DNA of 13,861 nucleotides, taken from positions 1-13,861 of the forward strand of contig CALEWF010000265.1 in assembly GCA_937925455.1 (NCBI GenBank), read 5' to 3'. The notes under the pieces were generated by a model that saw only the letters and a program-made list of their open reading frames with translations, was not told the DNA's origin and did no database searches. Origin of the DNA: an uncultured Flavobacteriales bacterium (GTDB taxonomy: Bacteria; Bacteroidota; Bacteroidia; CAIKAF01). The position numbers and the translations under genes are program-made. Shown piece by piece: positions 1 to 8,428 of the stretch. Each line of letters starts with the position of its first letter. The first letter of the stretch is position 1.

Positions 1-350
1 ATGTAAATTCTGCCTGGTATGCATTAGAATGCATGCACAATCCGGTAATATGGATTGCCGGAGGGGTAGACAAAGGAAATGATTACAGCATTTTAGCACC
101 ATTAGTAAAAGAAAAGGTGAAAGCCATTATTTGCCTTGGAAAAGACAACGAAAAATTAAAGACAGCCTTTGGCGACATGGTTGAAACAATGGTGGAAACC
201 CAATCCATGCAGGAAGCTGTAAAAGCCGGTTATTATCTGGGTAAAAAAGGAGACGTAGTATTATTATCACCGGCCTGCGCCAGCTTTGATCTTTTTGAAA
301 ACTATGAAGACCGAGGGCATCAATTCAAAAAGTACGTTAGAGAACTTTAA
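1..350 (+). CDS. murD: UDP-N-acetylmuramoyl-L-alanine--D-glutamate ligase, C-terminal part (5' truncated by window)
   Basis: This is the 3' end of murD; the gene enters from outside the window. The frame is open from base 3, ahead of the first ATG at 33, and the residues before that Met (VNSAWYALEC) continue the family pattern, so 33 is not a start. What remains is the C-terminal Mur ligase domain, with the block IWIAGGVDKGNDY typical of MurD. MurD is cytoplasmic and adds D-glutamate to UDP-MurNAc-L-Ala using ATP. The ATP-binding central domain lies upstream, outside the window. The stop is 18 bases before ftsW, in the usual Bacteroidota dcw order, so the two are almost certainly co-transcribed. 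Identity rests on this C-terminal block plus the neighbourhood. Confidence 0.93.
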   Translation, partial: VNSAWYALECMHNPVIWIAGGVDKGNDYSILAPLVKEKVKAIICLGKDNEKLKTAFGDMVETMVETQSMQEAVKAGYYLGKKGDVVLLSPACASFDLFENYEDRGHQFKKYVREL

Positions 351-368
351 AAACACTAAAAATAAACC

Positions 369-1577
369 GTGAGGCTCATTAATACATATCTTAAAGGCGA
401 CCGGGTAATATGGGTATTGGTACTCATAATTTCGGTATATTCTCTGCTATCAGTGTATAGCACAGCTGGACAACTTGCCTTTAAATATAAAGGAGGCAAT
501 ACGGAATATTATTTAGTGCAACGATTTATCATGTTATCGCTTGGATTTGGTATTATGTACTTAGCACACAAAGTAAAATATACTGTATTTTCCAAGCTAT
601 CTGTAATTGGTATGATTATCACCGTCCCATTACTTCTCATTACGTTAATCATGGGAGCAAATTTAAACTCAGCTACCCGATGGCTAATGATTCCAGGCTT
701 AGGAATAAGCTTTCAAACTAGCGATCTGGCTAAGCTTACTCTGGTAACGTATGTAGCACGAATGCTGGCAAAAAATCAGGATAATATCAAAGATTTCAAA
801 ACCGGATTTTTACCCATTGCTATTCCAGTAGGCATAGTTTGCGCATTGATTCTTCCAGCAAACTTCTCTACGGCAGCCATGTTGTTTCTTATTTGTATGA
901 TACTCATGTTTATTGGAAGAGTATCACTTAAACACATTGGCATACTTACAGGTAGTGCAGTTGCCGGTTTTGGATTACTGATTTTATTAGCTATGGCAGC
1001 ACCCAAACTTCTTCCTCGATTAGACACATGGAAGAGCAGGGTCTTGACATTTGTTGGCACCAATCAAGTAGATGAAGTAAAAAATACATCCGGGCAAATA
1101 GCACTTAGTAAAGAAAAATACCAATCTGATTTAGCCAAAATGGCTATAGCAGAAGGCGGTCTTCTGGGAACAGGCCCAGGTAATAACATCAATAAATATA
1201 GACTACCTCAGGGATATTCTGATTTTATATATGCGATGATCATTGGAGAATATGGTTCAATCTTCGGTGGAATGGTCATTTTATTAGCTTACCTGATTTT
1301 ACTTTACCGAGCCGTACGAATAGCTACAAAGAGTGAATACGCCTTTGCTACATTTCTTGTCATTGGATTAAGCCTGAGTATGGTGATACAAGCATTTATA
1401 AACATGAGTGTAGCCGTGGGAATATTCCCGGTAACAGGTCAACCTCTTCCCATGATAAGTATGGGAGGTACATCTACCCTATTTACCGGCCTCACGTTAG
1501 GAATGATTTTAAGTGTAAGCAGATCGTTGGATAAAAAAGATAAAGAAAACCATGCAGCTGAAACGGGTAATAATTAG
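369..1577 (+). CDS. ftsW: Septal peptidoglycan glycosyltransferase FtsW (SEDS family)
   Basis: A 402-residue polytopic membrane protein of the SEDS family (FtsW/RodA/SpoVE), which polymerises lipid II into glycan strands at the septum with a partner class B PBP. Visible are many hydrophobic segments from about residue 13 on, the RW...FQTSDLAKL block (about 104-123), the GTGPGNN loop, LPQGYSDFIYA with the conserved Asp at 285, and the C-terminal PVTGQPLPMISMGGTS signature. Family members often have SELAK; here it is SDLAK, a conservative change. The start is GTG at 369: no ATG lies between the murD stop and this point, and the N-terminus KGDRVIWV fits the family. There is no evident Shine-Dalgarno site. 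The 3' end overlaps murG by 26 bases. FtsW rather than RodA is favoured by its place in the dcw cluster. Confidence 0.95.
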   Translation: MRLINTYLKGDRVIWVLVLIISVYSLLSVYSTAGQLAFKYKGGNTEYYLVQRFIMLSLGFGIMYLAHKVKYTVFSKLSVIGMIITVPLLLITLIMGANLNSATRWLMIPGLGISFQTSDLAKLTLVTYVARMLAKNQDNIKDFKTGFLPIAIPVGIVCALILPANFSTAAMLFLICMILMFIGRVSLKHIGILTGSAVAGFGLLILLAMAAPKLLPRLDTWKSRVLTFVGTNQVDEVKNTSGQIALSKEKYQSDLAKMAIAEGGLLGTGPGNNINKYRLPQGYSDFIYAMIIGEYGSIFGGMVILLAYLILLYRAVRIATKSEYAFATFLVIGLSLSMVIQAFINMSVAVGIFPVTGQPLPMISMGGTSTLFTGLTLGMILSVSRSLDKKDKENHAAETGNN

Positions 1578-2652
1578 TGGCGGGGGAACCGGCGGCCATA
1601 TCTTTCCAGCCATTGCCATAGCCAATGCGATGAAAGAAATGTCGCCCGGTATTGAAATATTATTTGTAGGGGCACAAGGAAAAATGGAAATGGAAAAAGT
1701 TCCGGCTGCTGGATATCAAATTATAGGCTTAAATATTAGCGGATTACCGAGAAAATTTGCTATATCGAACCTGTGGTTACCGTTCAAACTTTTAAGTGCC
1801 TTGATAAAAGCAGGAAATATTATCAATGAATTTAAGCCACAAGTAGCCGTTGGTGTGGGTGGATATGCAAGTGCTGCCTTAGTGTATATGGCAGCAAAAA
1901 AAGGTATTCCCGTTTTAATACAAGAGCAAAATTCTTATCCTGGAAAAACCAACCGATTTTTAGCGAAATATGCCTCCCGAATATGTGTAGCATATCCGGG
2001 CATGGATCAGTATTTTGAAAAAAATAAAATTGTATTTACAGGAAATCCGGTTAGGCAAGATATAGAAAATAACACACTAACCAAAGAACAAGGATTACAG
2101 TTTTTTAATCTGGATCAACAGAAAAAAACAGTTTTTGCATTTGGAGGGAGCCAAGGGGCAAAAGCCATTAATGAAGGCATGGAAAATTCTTTGGAAATAC
2201 TCGAAAAAAATAACATCCAGGCCATCTGGCAAACAGGCAAACATTATTACCAACGTGCAAAATCTATCGTAGAAGAAAAAGGATACAAACATATTCGTGT
2301 GTATGAATTTATTGAGCGAATGAACTATGCTTATGCAGCAGCAGATTTAGTAATATCACGATCAGGCGCCATAGCAGTTTCAGAGCTAAGCATACTTGGA
2401 AAGGCCAGTATCTTAGTTCCACTACCTACTGCAGCAGATGATCATCAGACTAAAAATGCCATGGCATTAGTTAATCGAAATGCTGCTGTAATGCTAAAAA
2501 ATGAAGATTGTCCGAGAAATCTTGGAACAATCATTTTACAATACATCGAAAATGATTCATTAAGAAATCAACTAGAACAACAAATAAAAAGTATGGCAAA
2601 CTATGATGCGGCAAAAATCATCGCATCAGAAATTATAAATCTTTCAAAATGA
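1552..2652 (+). CDS. murG: Undecaprenyldiphospho-muramoylpentapeptide beta-N-acetylglucosaminyltransferase MurG
   Basis: MurG is a GT-B glycosyltransferase (366 aa, normal length) on the inner face of the cytoplasmic membrane. It transfers GlcNAc from UDP-GlcNAc to lipid I to make lipid II. The glycine-rich loop GGGTGGH is at residues 10-16, GGYAS at 103-107, a second glycine-rich turn GGSQGA at 198-203, SRSGA...SEL at 269-279, and the UDP-GlcNAc-site block DDHQTKNA at 296-303. The ATG at 1552 places the first glycine loop correctly near the N-terminus, so the 26-base overlap with ftsW looks genuine. The stop overlaps the murC start as ATGA, which suggests translational coupling. Lipid II made here is the substrate of the neighbouring FtsW. 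Confidence 0.97.
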   Translation: MQLKRVIISGGGTGGHIFPAIAIANAMKEMSPGIEILFVGAQGKMEMEKVPAAGYQIIGLNISGLPRKFAISNLWLPFKLLSALIKAGNIINEFKPQVAVGVGGYASAALVYMAAKKGIPVLIQEQNSYPGKTNRFLAKYASRICVAYPGMDQYFEKNKIVFTGNPVRQDIENNTLTKEQGLQFFNLDQQKKTVFAFGGSQGAKAINEGMENSLEILEKNNIQAIWQTGKHYYQRAKSIVEEKGYKHIRVYEFIERMNYAYAAADLVISRSGAIAVSELSILGKASILVPLPTAADDHQTKNAMALVNRNAAVMLKNEDCPRNLGTIILQYIENDSLRNQLEQQIKSMANYDAAKIIASEIINLSK

Positions 2653-4046
2653 ATTTAAAGAAGATGCATACTGTATACCTGATAGGTGCCGGCGGAATAG
2701 GAATGAGCGCCCTGGCTAGGTATTTTATGCATCAGGGAGTAGAAGTATTTGGTTATGATAAAACACCATCTCCTCTGACAGATGAATTATCAAAAGAAGG
2801 CATGCATCTACATTTTGAAGATGATATTCAGTTCATCCCAGAAAAGATACTTCATTCATCCAAAGATCATTGTTTGATTATTTATACGCCGGCTATTCCA
2901 TCCGATCATCAAGAATTAAATTATTTGAAGCAGCATGGATATAATGTAATGAAACGGGCAGAAGTGCTGGGACACATAGCCTCACAATATAAAACACTGG
3001 CAGTGGCAGGAACACATGGTAAAACCACCACTACCACCATGATTGCTCATATATTGTATAATGCAGGTATTCCTATGGTAGCATTTTTAGGGGGAATATC
3101 CGCTAATTATCAAACCAACTATTTAATCAATGGAGAGCCCGAATTTTGCGTGGTAGAAGCCGATGAGTACGACCGTTCATTTTTACAGCTTAATCCATAC
3201 ATGGCTGTTATTACATCAACGGATGCAGACCATTTAGATATCTATGGAAAACATGAAGATGTTAAAGAGAGCTTTTCTCAATTTGCGCATCGTATTAAGA
3301 ATGATGGATTACTAATAATTAGAAATGGAATTGACATTAAATTATCAGCAGAAATAAAAACATCAACATACAGTACAACGAACACGGCAACATTTGTAGC
3401 AAAAAATCTGAAAGTATTAAATGGAGGTATGGAATATGATGTTTATGAAAAAGAAAACAAACTTTCCAGATTCAGATTAGAAATGGGAGGCCTTCACAAT
3501 GTAGAAAACTCACTGGCTGCAATATCTATAAGCAAAAACATAGGGATTGATACTTCTAAAATTGCTGAAGCATTAAAAACATTTCGAGGAGTAAAAAGAA
3601 GGTTTGAAAAAATAATAGAAACCGATAAATACCTATATTTTGATGATTATGCACATCATCCTGAAGAAATTAAAGCTACCATCAGTGGTTTAAGAATGCT
3701 TTATCCAAACCGAAGAATTTTAGGCATATTTCAACCTCATTTATATTCACGTACCAAAGATTTTTACAGAGAGTTTGCAGCAAGTTTAAGTATGCTGGAC
3801 GAATTAATTTTGCTTGATATTTATCCAGCAAGAGAACTTCCTATCCCAGACATCACATCAGAAATTATATTTAAACAAGTAAGCATTTTAAAGAAAACAT
3901 TAACAAAAAAAGAAAATCTTATATCAATACTTAAAGAAAAAATAAAAGAAAATGATTTAATAGTGACCATGGGAGCCGGAGATATTGACCGGTATGTCAA
4001 TCCAATTGCAGAAATGTTAAACCATACAATTCCTCAGCAGGCATGA
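2649..4046 (+). CDS. murC: UDP-N-acetylmuramate--L-alanine ligase MurC
   Basis: MurC is a cytoplasmic ATP-dependent ligase that adds L-alanine to UDP-MurNAc, the first amino acid of the stem peptide. The 465 aa are full length with three Mur ligase domains. The N-terminal Rossmann-like domain has GAGGIG at 13-18. The central domain has the P-loop GTHGKTT at 121-127, the EADEYDRSF block, and DADHLD at 192-197. The C-terminal domain carries the MurC-type motif DDYAHHPEEI around 332-340, which separates MurC from MurD, E and F. The start ATG is within the murG stop (ATGA) and the end overlaps ftsQ in the same way. Unlike E. coli, no ddl lies between murC and ftsQ. Confidence 0.97.
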   Translation: MNLKKMHTVYLIGAGGIGMSALARYFMHQGVEVFGYDKTPSPLTDELSKEGMHLHFEDDIQFIPEKILHSSKDHCLIIYTPAIPSDHQELNYLKQHGYNVMKRAEVLGHIASQYKTLAVAGTHGKTTTTTMIAHILYNAGIPMVAFLGGISANYQTNYLINGEPEFCVVEADEYDRSFLQLNPYMAVITSTDADHLDIYGKHEDVKESFSQFAHRIKNDGLLIIRNGIDIKLSAEIKTSTYSTTNTATFVAKNLKVLNGGMEYDVYEKENKLSRFRLEMGGLHNVENSLAAISISKNIGIDTSKIAEALKTFRGVKRRFEKIIETDKYLYFDDYAHHPEEIKATISGLRMLYPNRRILGIFQPHLYSRTKDFYREFAASLSMLDELILLDIYPARELPIPDITSEIIFKQVSILKKTLTKKENLISILKEKIKENDLIVTMGAGDIDRYVNPIAEMLNHTIPQQA

Positions 4047-4897
4047 AACGAATGTTAAAAATATCAATACTTGTATTATTGATTGGCGGAACACTGCTTG
4101 GATTGGGCTTTGTAAACAGTAAACCAGTAAAAACGAGTTGTGAAGAAATAACTATATCCATCAAAAAGCCAGATGGAAACGAATATGTTTTGGAAGAAGA
4201 AATTAAAAATACCGTTTTACTTTATTGTAATGACCATGAAGACACATCCGGTAATCAAGAAATAAACATTTCAAAAATTGAAGAAGCCATAAAGAGAAAT
4301 CCAACAATCGCCAAGTGTGAAGTTTATAAAACAGTAAAAGGTTCATTGCATGCAGAAATTGTACAACGAAGACCCATTGGAAGAATCATCAATGCCATGG
4401 GAGAATCATTCTACATAGATGAAAATGGATGGATGATGCCGGCTGTAACCGGTAGGCCTGCTAGAGTTTCAGTAGTAACAGGTGAGATTTTTGAATCATT
4501 CAGCCCTAATCCATATTTTATGGAAAATGACTCCGCAGCAACAATTTCAGTATTAGACGAAATATACACTATGCTGAAATATATTGATCAACATGCATTT
4601 TGGAAAGCACAAGTAGAACAAATAGTAGTAAACAAAGACAAATCATTTATTCTAATTCCTAAAGTAGGAAACCATGAAATACACTTTGGGAAAATAGATA
4701 ACATGGAAGGAAAATTAAAAAAACTCGAAATTTTTTACCAACGTGGAATGACTGCAGAAGGTTGGAAAGGGTATAAAGTAGTAGATGCACAATATAAAAA
4801 TCAAATAATCTGTAGAGGAGCTAATGTGCTTCATGCAGTACAAAACAATCAAACAAACACAGAAACAGAAATAATAACCAATCAAAACATACATTAA
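4043..4897 (+). CDS. ftsQ: Cell division protein FtsQ/DivIB
   Basis: A 284-residue bitopic membrane protein of the divisome. FtsQ links the cytoplasmic ring to the periplasmic synthesis machinery, in E. coli through FtsL and FtsB. One N-terminal transmembrane segment lies at about residues 5-24, with basic residues before it; the rest would be periplasmic. A POTRA-like region follows (about 35-115) and ends in the conserved block VQRRPIGRI (107-115). Next come SFYIDENG (about 122-129) and a C-terminal VDAQYKNQIICR (about 247-258) that resembles the VDLRYKNQ pattern of the family. The sequence is poorly conserved, as is normal for FtsQ, so the call leans on these motifs and on the murC-ftsQ-ftsA order. 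The start overlaps the murC stop as ATGA. The gap to ftsA is 12 bases. Confidence 0.9.
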   Translation: MKRMLKISILVLLIGGTLLGLGFVNSKPVKTSCEEITISIKKPDGNEYVLEEEIKNTVLLYCNDHEDTSGNQEINISKIEEAIKRNPTIAKCEVYKTVKGSLHAEIVQRRPIGRIINAMGESFYIDENGWMMPAVTGRPARVSVVTGEIFESFSPNPYFMENDSAATISVLDEIYTMLKYIDQHAFWKAQVEQIVVNKDKSFILIPKVGNHEIHFGKIDNMEGKLKKLEIFYQRGMTAEGWKGYKVVDAQYKNQIICRGANVLHAVQNNQTNTETEIITNQNIH

Positions 4898-4909
4898 ATA
4901 CAGCGGTAT

Positions 4910-6184
4910 ATGGAAAACTCAGAAATTGTAGTCGGTTTAGATATCGGAACTACCAAAATAGTAGCAATGGTAGGACGGCGAAATGAATTTGGAAAAATTG
5001 AAATACTAGGAGTAGGCAAAAGTGACTCCATAGGTGTATCACGCGGGGTAGTAACGAATATTCTACAAACTGTAGAATCTATAAAAACAGCCGTAGCAGA
5101 AGCCGAAAAATCATCTGGTGTTGAAATTCGTGTAGTAAACGTAGGGATAGCCGGCCATCACATCAAAAGCTATCAGCATCGTGGCATTCATACCAGAAAA
5201 AATATGGATGATGTAATATCGCAACAGGACATTGATGCATTGATTGATGATATGTACAAATTGGCCATGCTACCCGGCGAACAAATTATTCACGTATTAC
5301 CACAAGAATATATCGTTGACAATACCTCCGATATAAAAGACCCATTGGGCATGATGGGTGTGCGATTGGAAGCAAATTTTCACATTATAACAGGAAATGT
5401 TTCCGCAGCACAAAATATTAGTAGATGCTGTCAACTAGCAGGCCTTACTATTAAAGAATTAATACTTGAACCGCTGGCATCATCTAAAGCAGTACTTAGC
5501 AACGAGGAAAAAGAAGCTGGTGTTGCGTTGGTTGATATAGGTGGTGGAACAACAGATATAGCCATATTCCAAGATGGAATAATTCGTCATACCGCTGTGA
5601 TTCCATTTGGAGGAAATATCATAACTGAAGATATTAAAAACGGCTGTAGCATTATTAAAACCTATGCAGAATTACTAAAAATTAAACACGGATCAGCACT
5701 TGCAACAGACAGCATGAATAACAAAGTAGTAACAATTCCAGGGTTGAGAGGTCGTCCTCCGAAAGAAATAAGTATTAAAAATCTGGCACATATCATTCAA
5801 AGTCGTATGGAAGAAATTCTTGAATATGTAGATTATGAAATAAAAAATTCAGGATTTAAGGATAAACTTTCAGCTGGGATGGTAATCACTGGAGGTGGTT
5901 CACAACTAAAACATATTCGACAACTCACGGAATATATCACAGGCATGGAAACACGAATTGGATTGCCTAATGAACATATCTCCGGCGGAATGATCGCCAA
6001 GGTTTCAAGTCCGATATTCAGTACAAGTATCGGTTTGATGATGATGGGCTTTGATAATATACGCCGAGAGACTAAAGAAGAAATGAAAGTAAAAACCCAT
6101 TCTACCAAAGAACGAGGAAGCTTTTGGGATAAACTGATTAGTCAGGGTAAAAAGTTTTTTGATGACGAAGAAACACAACTTTAA
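4910..6184 (+). CDS. ftsA: Cell division protein FtsA
   Basis: An actin-like ATPase (424 aa) that tethers FtsZ filaments to the inner face of the cytoplasmic membrane. Nucleotide-binding motifs are clear: phosphate-1 loop GLDIGTTK at 9-16, phosphate-2 loop DIGGGTTD at 209-216, and the adenosine motif ITGGGSQL around 326-333. The FtsA-specific 1C subdomain occupies roughly residues 85-165. The last about 20 residues (SFWDKLISQGKKFFDD) form a short amphipathic helix with aromatic and basic residues, as expected for the membrane-targeting sequence. The start ATG follows ftsQ by 12 bases with no clear Shine-Dalgarno site. ftsZ follows 35 bases after the stop. Confidence 0.96.
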   Translation: MENSEIVVGLDIGTTKIVAMVGRRNEFGKIEILGVGKSDSIGVSRGVVTNILQTVESIKTAVAEAEKSSGVEIRVVNVGIAGHHIKSYQHRGIHTRKNMDDVISQQDIDALIDDMYKLAMLPGEQIIHVLPQEYIVDNTSDIKDPLGMMGVRLEANFHIITGNVSAAQNISRCCQLAGLTIKELILEPLASSKAVLSNEEKEAGVALVDIGGGTTDIAIFQDGIIRHTAVIPFGGNIITEDIKNGCSIIKTYAELLKIKHGSALATDSMNNKVVTIPGLRGRPPKEISIKNLAHIIQSRMEEILEYVDYEIKNSGFKDKLSAGMVITGGGSQLKHIRQLTEYITGMETRIGLPNEHISGGMIAKVSSPIFSTSIGLMMMGFDNIRRETKEEMKVKTHSTKERGSFWDKLISQGKKFFDDEETQL

Positions 6185-6219
6185 TTTTTAACCATTCAGT
6201 AACTACTAAAACTATCAAT

Positions 6220-7830
6220 ATGATCAACATGGAATTAAACCTAAACGAAGAACCTATCAAGTTCAATTTGCCAAAAGAACAAAGTTCCATCATTAAAGTG
6301 ATTGGAGTAGGCGGTGGTGGAAGCAATGCCGTAAACCACATGTATCGCCAAGGAATTAAAGGAGTAGATTTTGTTATCTGTAATACAGATAGTCAGGCTT
6401 TAGAAATGAGCCCGATTCCAAATAAAATTCAACTTGGAAAAAATCTTACCGAAGGACGCGGAGCAGGTGCTATTCCAGAAGTAGGAAGAAAATCTGCCTT
6501 AGAAAATATTGAAGAAATACGTAAAATTCTTTCAAACAATACCAAAATGGTATTTGTAACCGCCGGAATGGGTGGCGGAACCGGAACCGGTGCTGCGCCA
6601 ATCATTGCAAAACTGGCCAAAGAAATGGGAATACTTACAGTTGGTATTGTAACTGTACCGTTTACATTTGAAGGGAAACGCCGCAGAGAACAAGCAGAAG
6701 AAGGGATTGAAGAATTAAAGAGAAATGTAGATACATTGCTTGTAATATCCAATGATAAATTGCGTGAAATTTATGGTAACCTTTCATTAACCAATGCTTT
6801 TGCAAAAGCTGACGATATACTAACAACAGCTGCTAAAGGTATTTCAGAAATTATTACTGTTACGGGATATATCAATGTTGACTTTGAAGATGTAAAAACA
6901 GTAATGACCAATGGCGGTGCTGCTATTATGGGAAGTGGCGCCGCAGAAGGTGAAAATCGCGCTCTTCGAGCTATTGAAGCAGCTCTTACATCACCGCTGC
7001 TTAATGATAATGATATTCGTGGCGCTAAGCACATCTTGTTATACATGACATTTGGCAATGAAGAGATAAGTATGGATGAAATGGGTGAAATTACAGATTA
7101 CATCCAACAAGTAGCTGGCACAACCGAACATATGATTTTCGGTACAGGATACGACGAAACCTTAGGCAATAAGATTGGAGTTACGTTAATTGCTACAGGA
7201 TTCAAATCATTAAACGATGTAAACTATACACTTAGCAACAATCAACCTCAAAAGGTAGTATTAGAAGTAGCCGATAAACAGCAAGATGAAATTATCGAAG
7301 CAATAAACGAAGAAAAATTTTCACCAATCACTGATGAAAATTCAGATATTTTCATTCACCCAGATGATTCTTCATTTGATAATGAAATACTATCTCCCAA
7401 TCAAATAGAGCTTAAAGTAGAAGAAAAATCTACATTCAATAATCCGATTGTTTCTTCGCAGGATAATGTAGAACGTATCTCATTGTTTGATGATGAAAAA
7501 GACGTTGAAAAGCAACTCAATACATTCAATTTATACACCCCAGTTGAAAAGACTGAAGTTGACAACATAAACAAAGAAGAAGAAAAAAGAATCTTATTTA
7601 AACCCAATGAGAGATTGCAGCGTTTAAAAGATATCAGTATGAAACTAAAAACACCATCGGGCTTAAAAGACCTTGAAAATGAACCTGCATTTAAAAGAAG
7701 GAATGTGAAACTAGAAGACTCCTCCTCATTGCATGAAAATGAAGCCTCTCGTTTTTCAATTTCAGCAGACAAAGAAGAAGGATATAAATTACGTGAAAAC
7801 AACTCATTTCTTCACGACAGCGTAGATTAA
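6220..7830 (+). CDS. ftsZ: Cell division protein FtsZ, with long C-terminal tail
   Basis: The tubulin-like GTPase that forms the Z ring. The core (about 24-328) has GVGGGGSNAV at 29-38, the tubulin signature GGGTGTG at 118-124, and the T7 loop NVDFEDV at 219-225 with the catalytic acidic residues D221 and D224. At 536 aa it is much longer than E. coli FtsZ because of a roughly 208-residue charged tail. That tail is mostly low-complexity, then has ENEPAFKRRNVKL (486-498) and the terminal NNSFLHD (527-533). From memory, both blocks recur in FtsZ of Chitinophagaceae/Sphingobacteria. The canonical end peptide DIPxFLR is not seen. ATG at 6220 is used; an in-frame ATG at 6229 is equally possible. 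Last gene of the dcw operon here, followed by a hairpin. Confidence 0.97.
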   Translation: MINMELNLNEEPIKFNLPKEQSSIIKVIGVGGGGSNAVNHMYRQGIKGVDFVICNTDSQALEMSPIPNKIQLGKNLTEGRGAGAIPEVGRKSALENIEEIRKILSNNTKMVFVTAGMGGGTGTGAAPIIAKLAKEMGILTVGIVTVPFTFEGKRRREQAEEGIEELKRNVDTLLVISNDKLREIYGNLSLTNAFAKADDILTTAAKGISEIITVTGYINVDFEDVKTVMTNGGAAIMGSGAAEGENRALRAIEAALTSPLLNDNDIRGAKHILLYMTFGNEEISMDEMGEITDYIQQVAGTTEHMIFGTGYDETLGNKIGVTLIATGFKSLNDVNYTLSNNQPQKVVLEVADKQQDEIIEAINEEKFSPITDENSDIFIHPDDSSFDNEILSPNQIELKVEEKSTFNNPIVSSQDNVERISLFDDEKDVEKQLNTFNLYTPVEKTEVDNINKEEEKRILFKPNERLQRLKDISMKLKTPSGLKDLENEPAFKRRNVKLEDSSSLHENEASRFSISADKEEGYKLRENNSFLHDSVD

Positions 7831-7872
7831 TATTCTTCCAATATTGGTCATACTATAGTTTTAGTAAGTTAC

Positions 7873-7893
7873 AAGCCGGCATAATGCCGGCTT
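7873..7893 (+). terminator. GC-rich hairpin ending the dcw operon
   Basis: A perfect inverted repeat 43 bases after the ftsZ stop: AAGCCGGC (7873-7880), loop ATAAT, GCCGGCTT (7886-7893). The downstream run TTGTTGT is only moderately T-rich, so the terminator may be leaky. Its position between ftsZ and smpB makes it the likely end of the division operon. Confidence 0.65.
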
Positions 7894-7898
7894 TGTTG

Positions 7899-7906
7899 TA
7901 TATTTG
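7899..7906 (+). promoter_or_regulatory. Bacteroidetes-type -7 box for smpB
   Basis: TATATTTG matches the Bacteroidetes -7 consensus TAnnTTTG exactly. It lies 20 bases before the smpB ATG and just after the ftsZ hairpin, so transcription would give a leader of only about 15 bases. No good TTG-type -33 element is seen at the usual distance, because that place is taken by the hairpin. Confidence 0.5.
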
Positions 7907-7926
7907 CGTCCCCCTGAATCCATATC

Positions 7927-8376
7927 ATGCAAATTATTGTAAAAAATAAAAAAGCACTATTTGAATACAACCTGCTTGATAGCTTCGAAGCAGGCATACA
8001 ACTCATGGGTTCAGAAATAAAATCCATTCGTGCCGGTAAAGTGAATTTACAAGAAGCTTATTGTTACTTTCTAGGAGATGAGCTGTTTATAAAAGGAATG
8101 CACATTACCGAATATTCACATGGCGGGTATGCGAATCATGATCCGGTTCGACCTCGTAAATTACTTCTAAAACGAACTGAACTTCGGAAAATTAAAAACA
8201 AACTCAAAGAAAAAGGTCTTACAGTAATTCCGGTAAAACTTTATATTAACGAACGTGGTTTTGCAAAGCTGGAAATTGCAATTGCGAAAGGAAAAAAACT
8301 ATATGATAAACGCCAAGATATTAAATCAAAGGATGTTAAACGCGAATTAGATCGTACACGTAAAAACTTTGGATAA
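7927..8376 (+). CDS. smpB: SsrA-binding protein SmpB
   Basis: SmpB binds tmRNA and delivers it to ribosomes stalled on broken mRNA (trans-translation); it is cytoplasmic. The 149 aa are the normal size. The family pattern runs through the protein: NKKALFEYNLLDSFEAGI at the start, LMGSEIKSIRAGKVNLQEAY (about 26-45), and the RPRKLLLKR block. The basic C-terminal tail YDKRQDIKSKDVKRELDR becomes helical in the mRNA channel. The start ATG at 7927 places MQIIVKNKKA at the N-terminus, which fits. The gene is separated from ftsZ by a hairpin and a -7-like box, so it is probably its own unit. The desaturase 52 bases downstream may be read with it. No ssrA gene is seen in the window. Confidence 0.97.
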   Translation: MQIIVKNKKALFEYNLLDSFEAGIQLMGSEIKSIRAGKVNLQEAYCYFLGDELFIKGMHITEYSHGGYANHDPVRPRKLLLKRTELRKIKNKLKEKGLTVIPVKLYINERGFAKLEIAIAKGKKLYDKRQDIKSKDVKRELDRTRKNFG

Positions 8377-8428
8377 TAATAGTACTTTTACTACGTTCAT
8401 ATACTTTTTTATATTTCAATTTTTTCAC

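Noticed and set aside
33..350. Small stand-alone gene starting at the ATG at 33
   Set aside because: The frame is open to the left edge and the residues before the Met match MurD, so it is the tail of a truncated murD.
7401..7802. Minus-strand open frame of 133 codons antisense to the ftsZ tail
   Set aside because: Ser/Phe/Leu-rich shadow of the Lys/Glu-rich ftsZ tail in the opposite strand, with no recognisable domain or promoter. The other minus-strand frames inside ftsW, murG, ftsA, ftsZ, the desaturase and the sugar transferase are of the same kind.
8379..8392. Short inverted repeat TAGTA-CTTT-TACTA between smpB and the desaturase
   Set aside because: Only 5 bp of weak pairing with no T tract placed for termination; not distinguishable from chance.
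8369..8428. N-terminal extension of the desaturase from a TTG inside smpB
   Set aside because: Adds 20 low-complexity Phe/Thr residues; the ATG at 8429 gives a normal start. The AT-rich spacer simply lacks stops.
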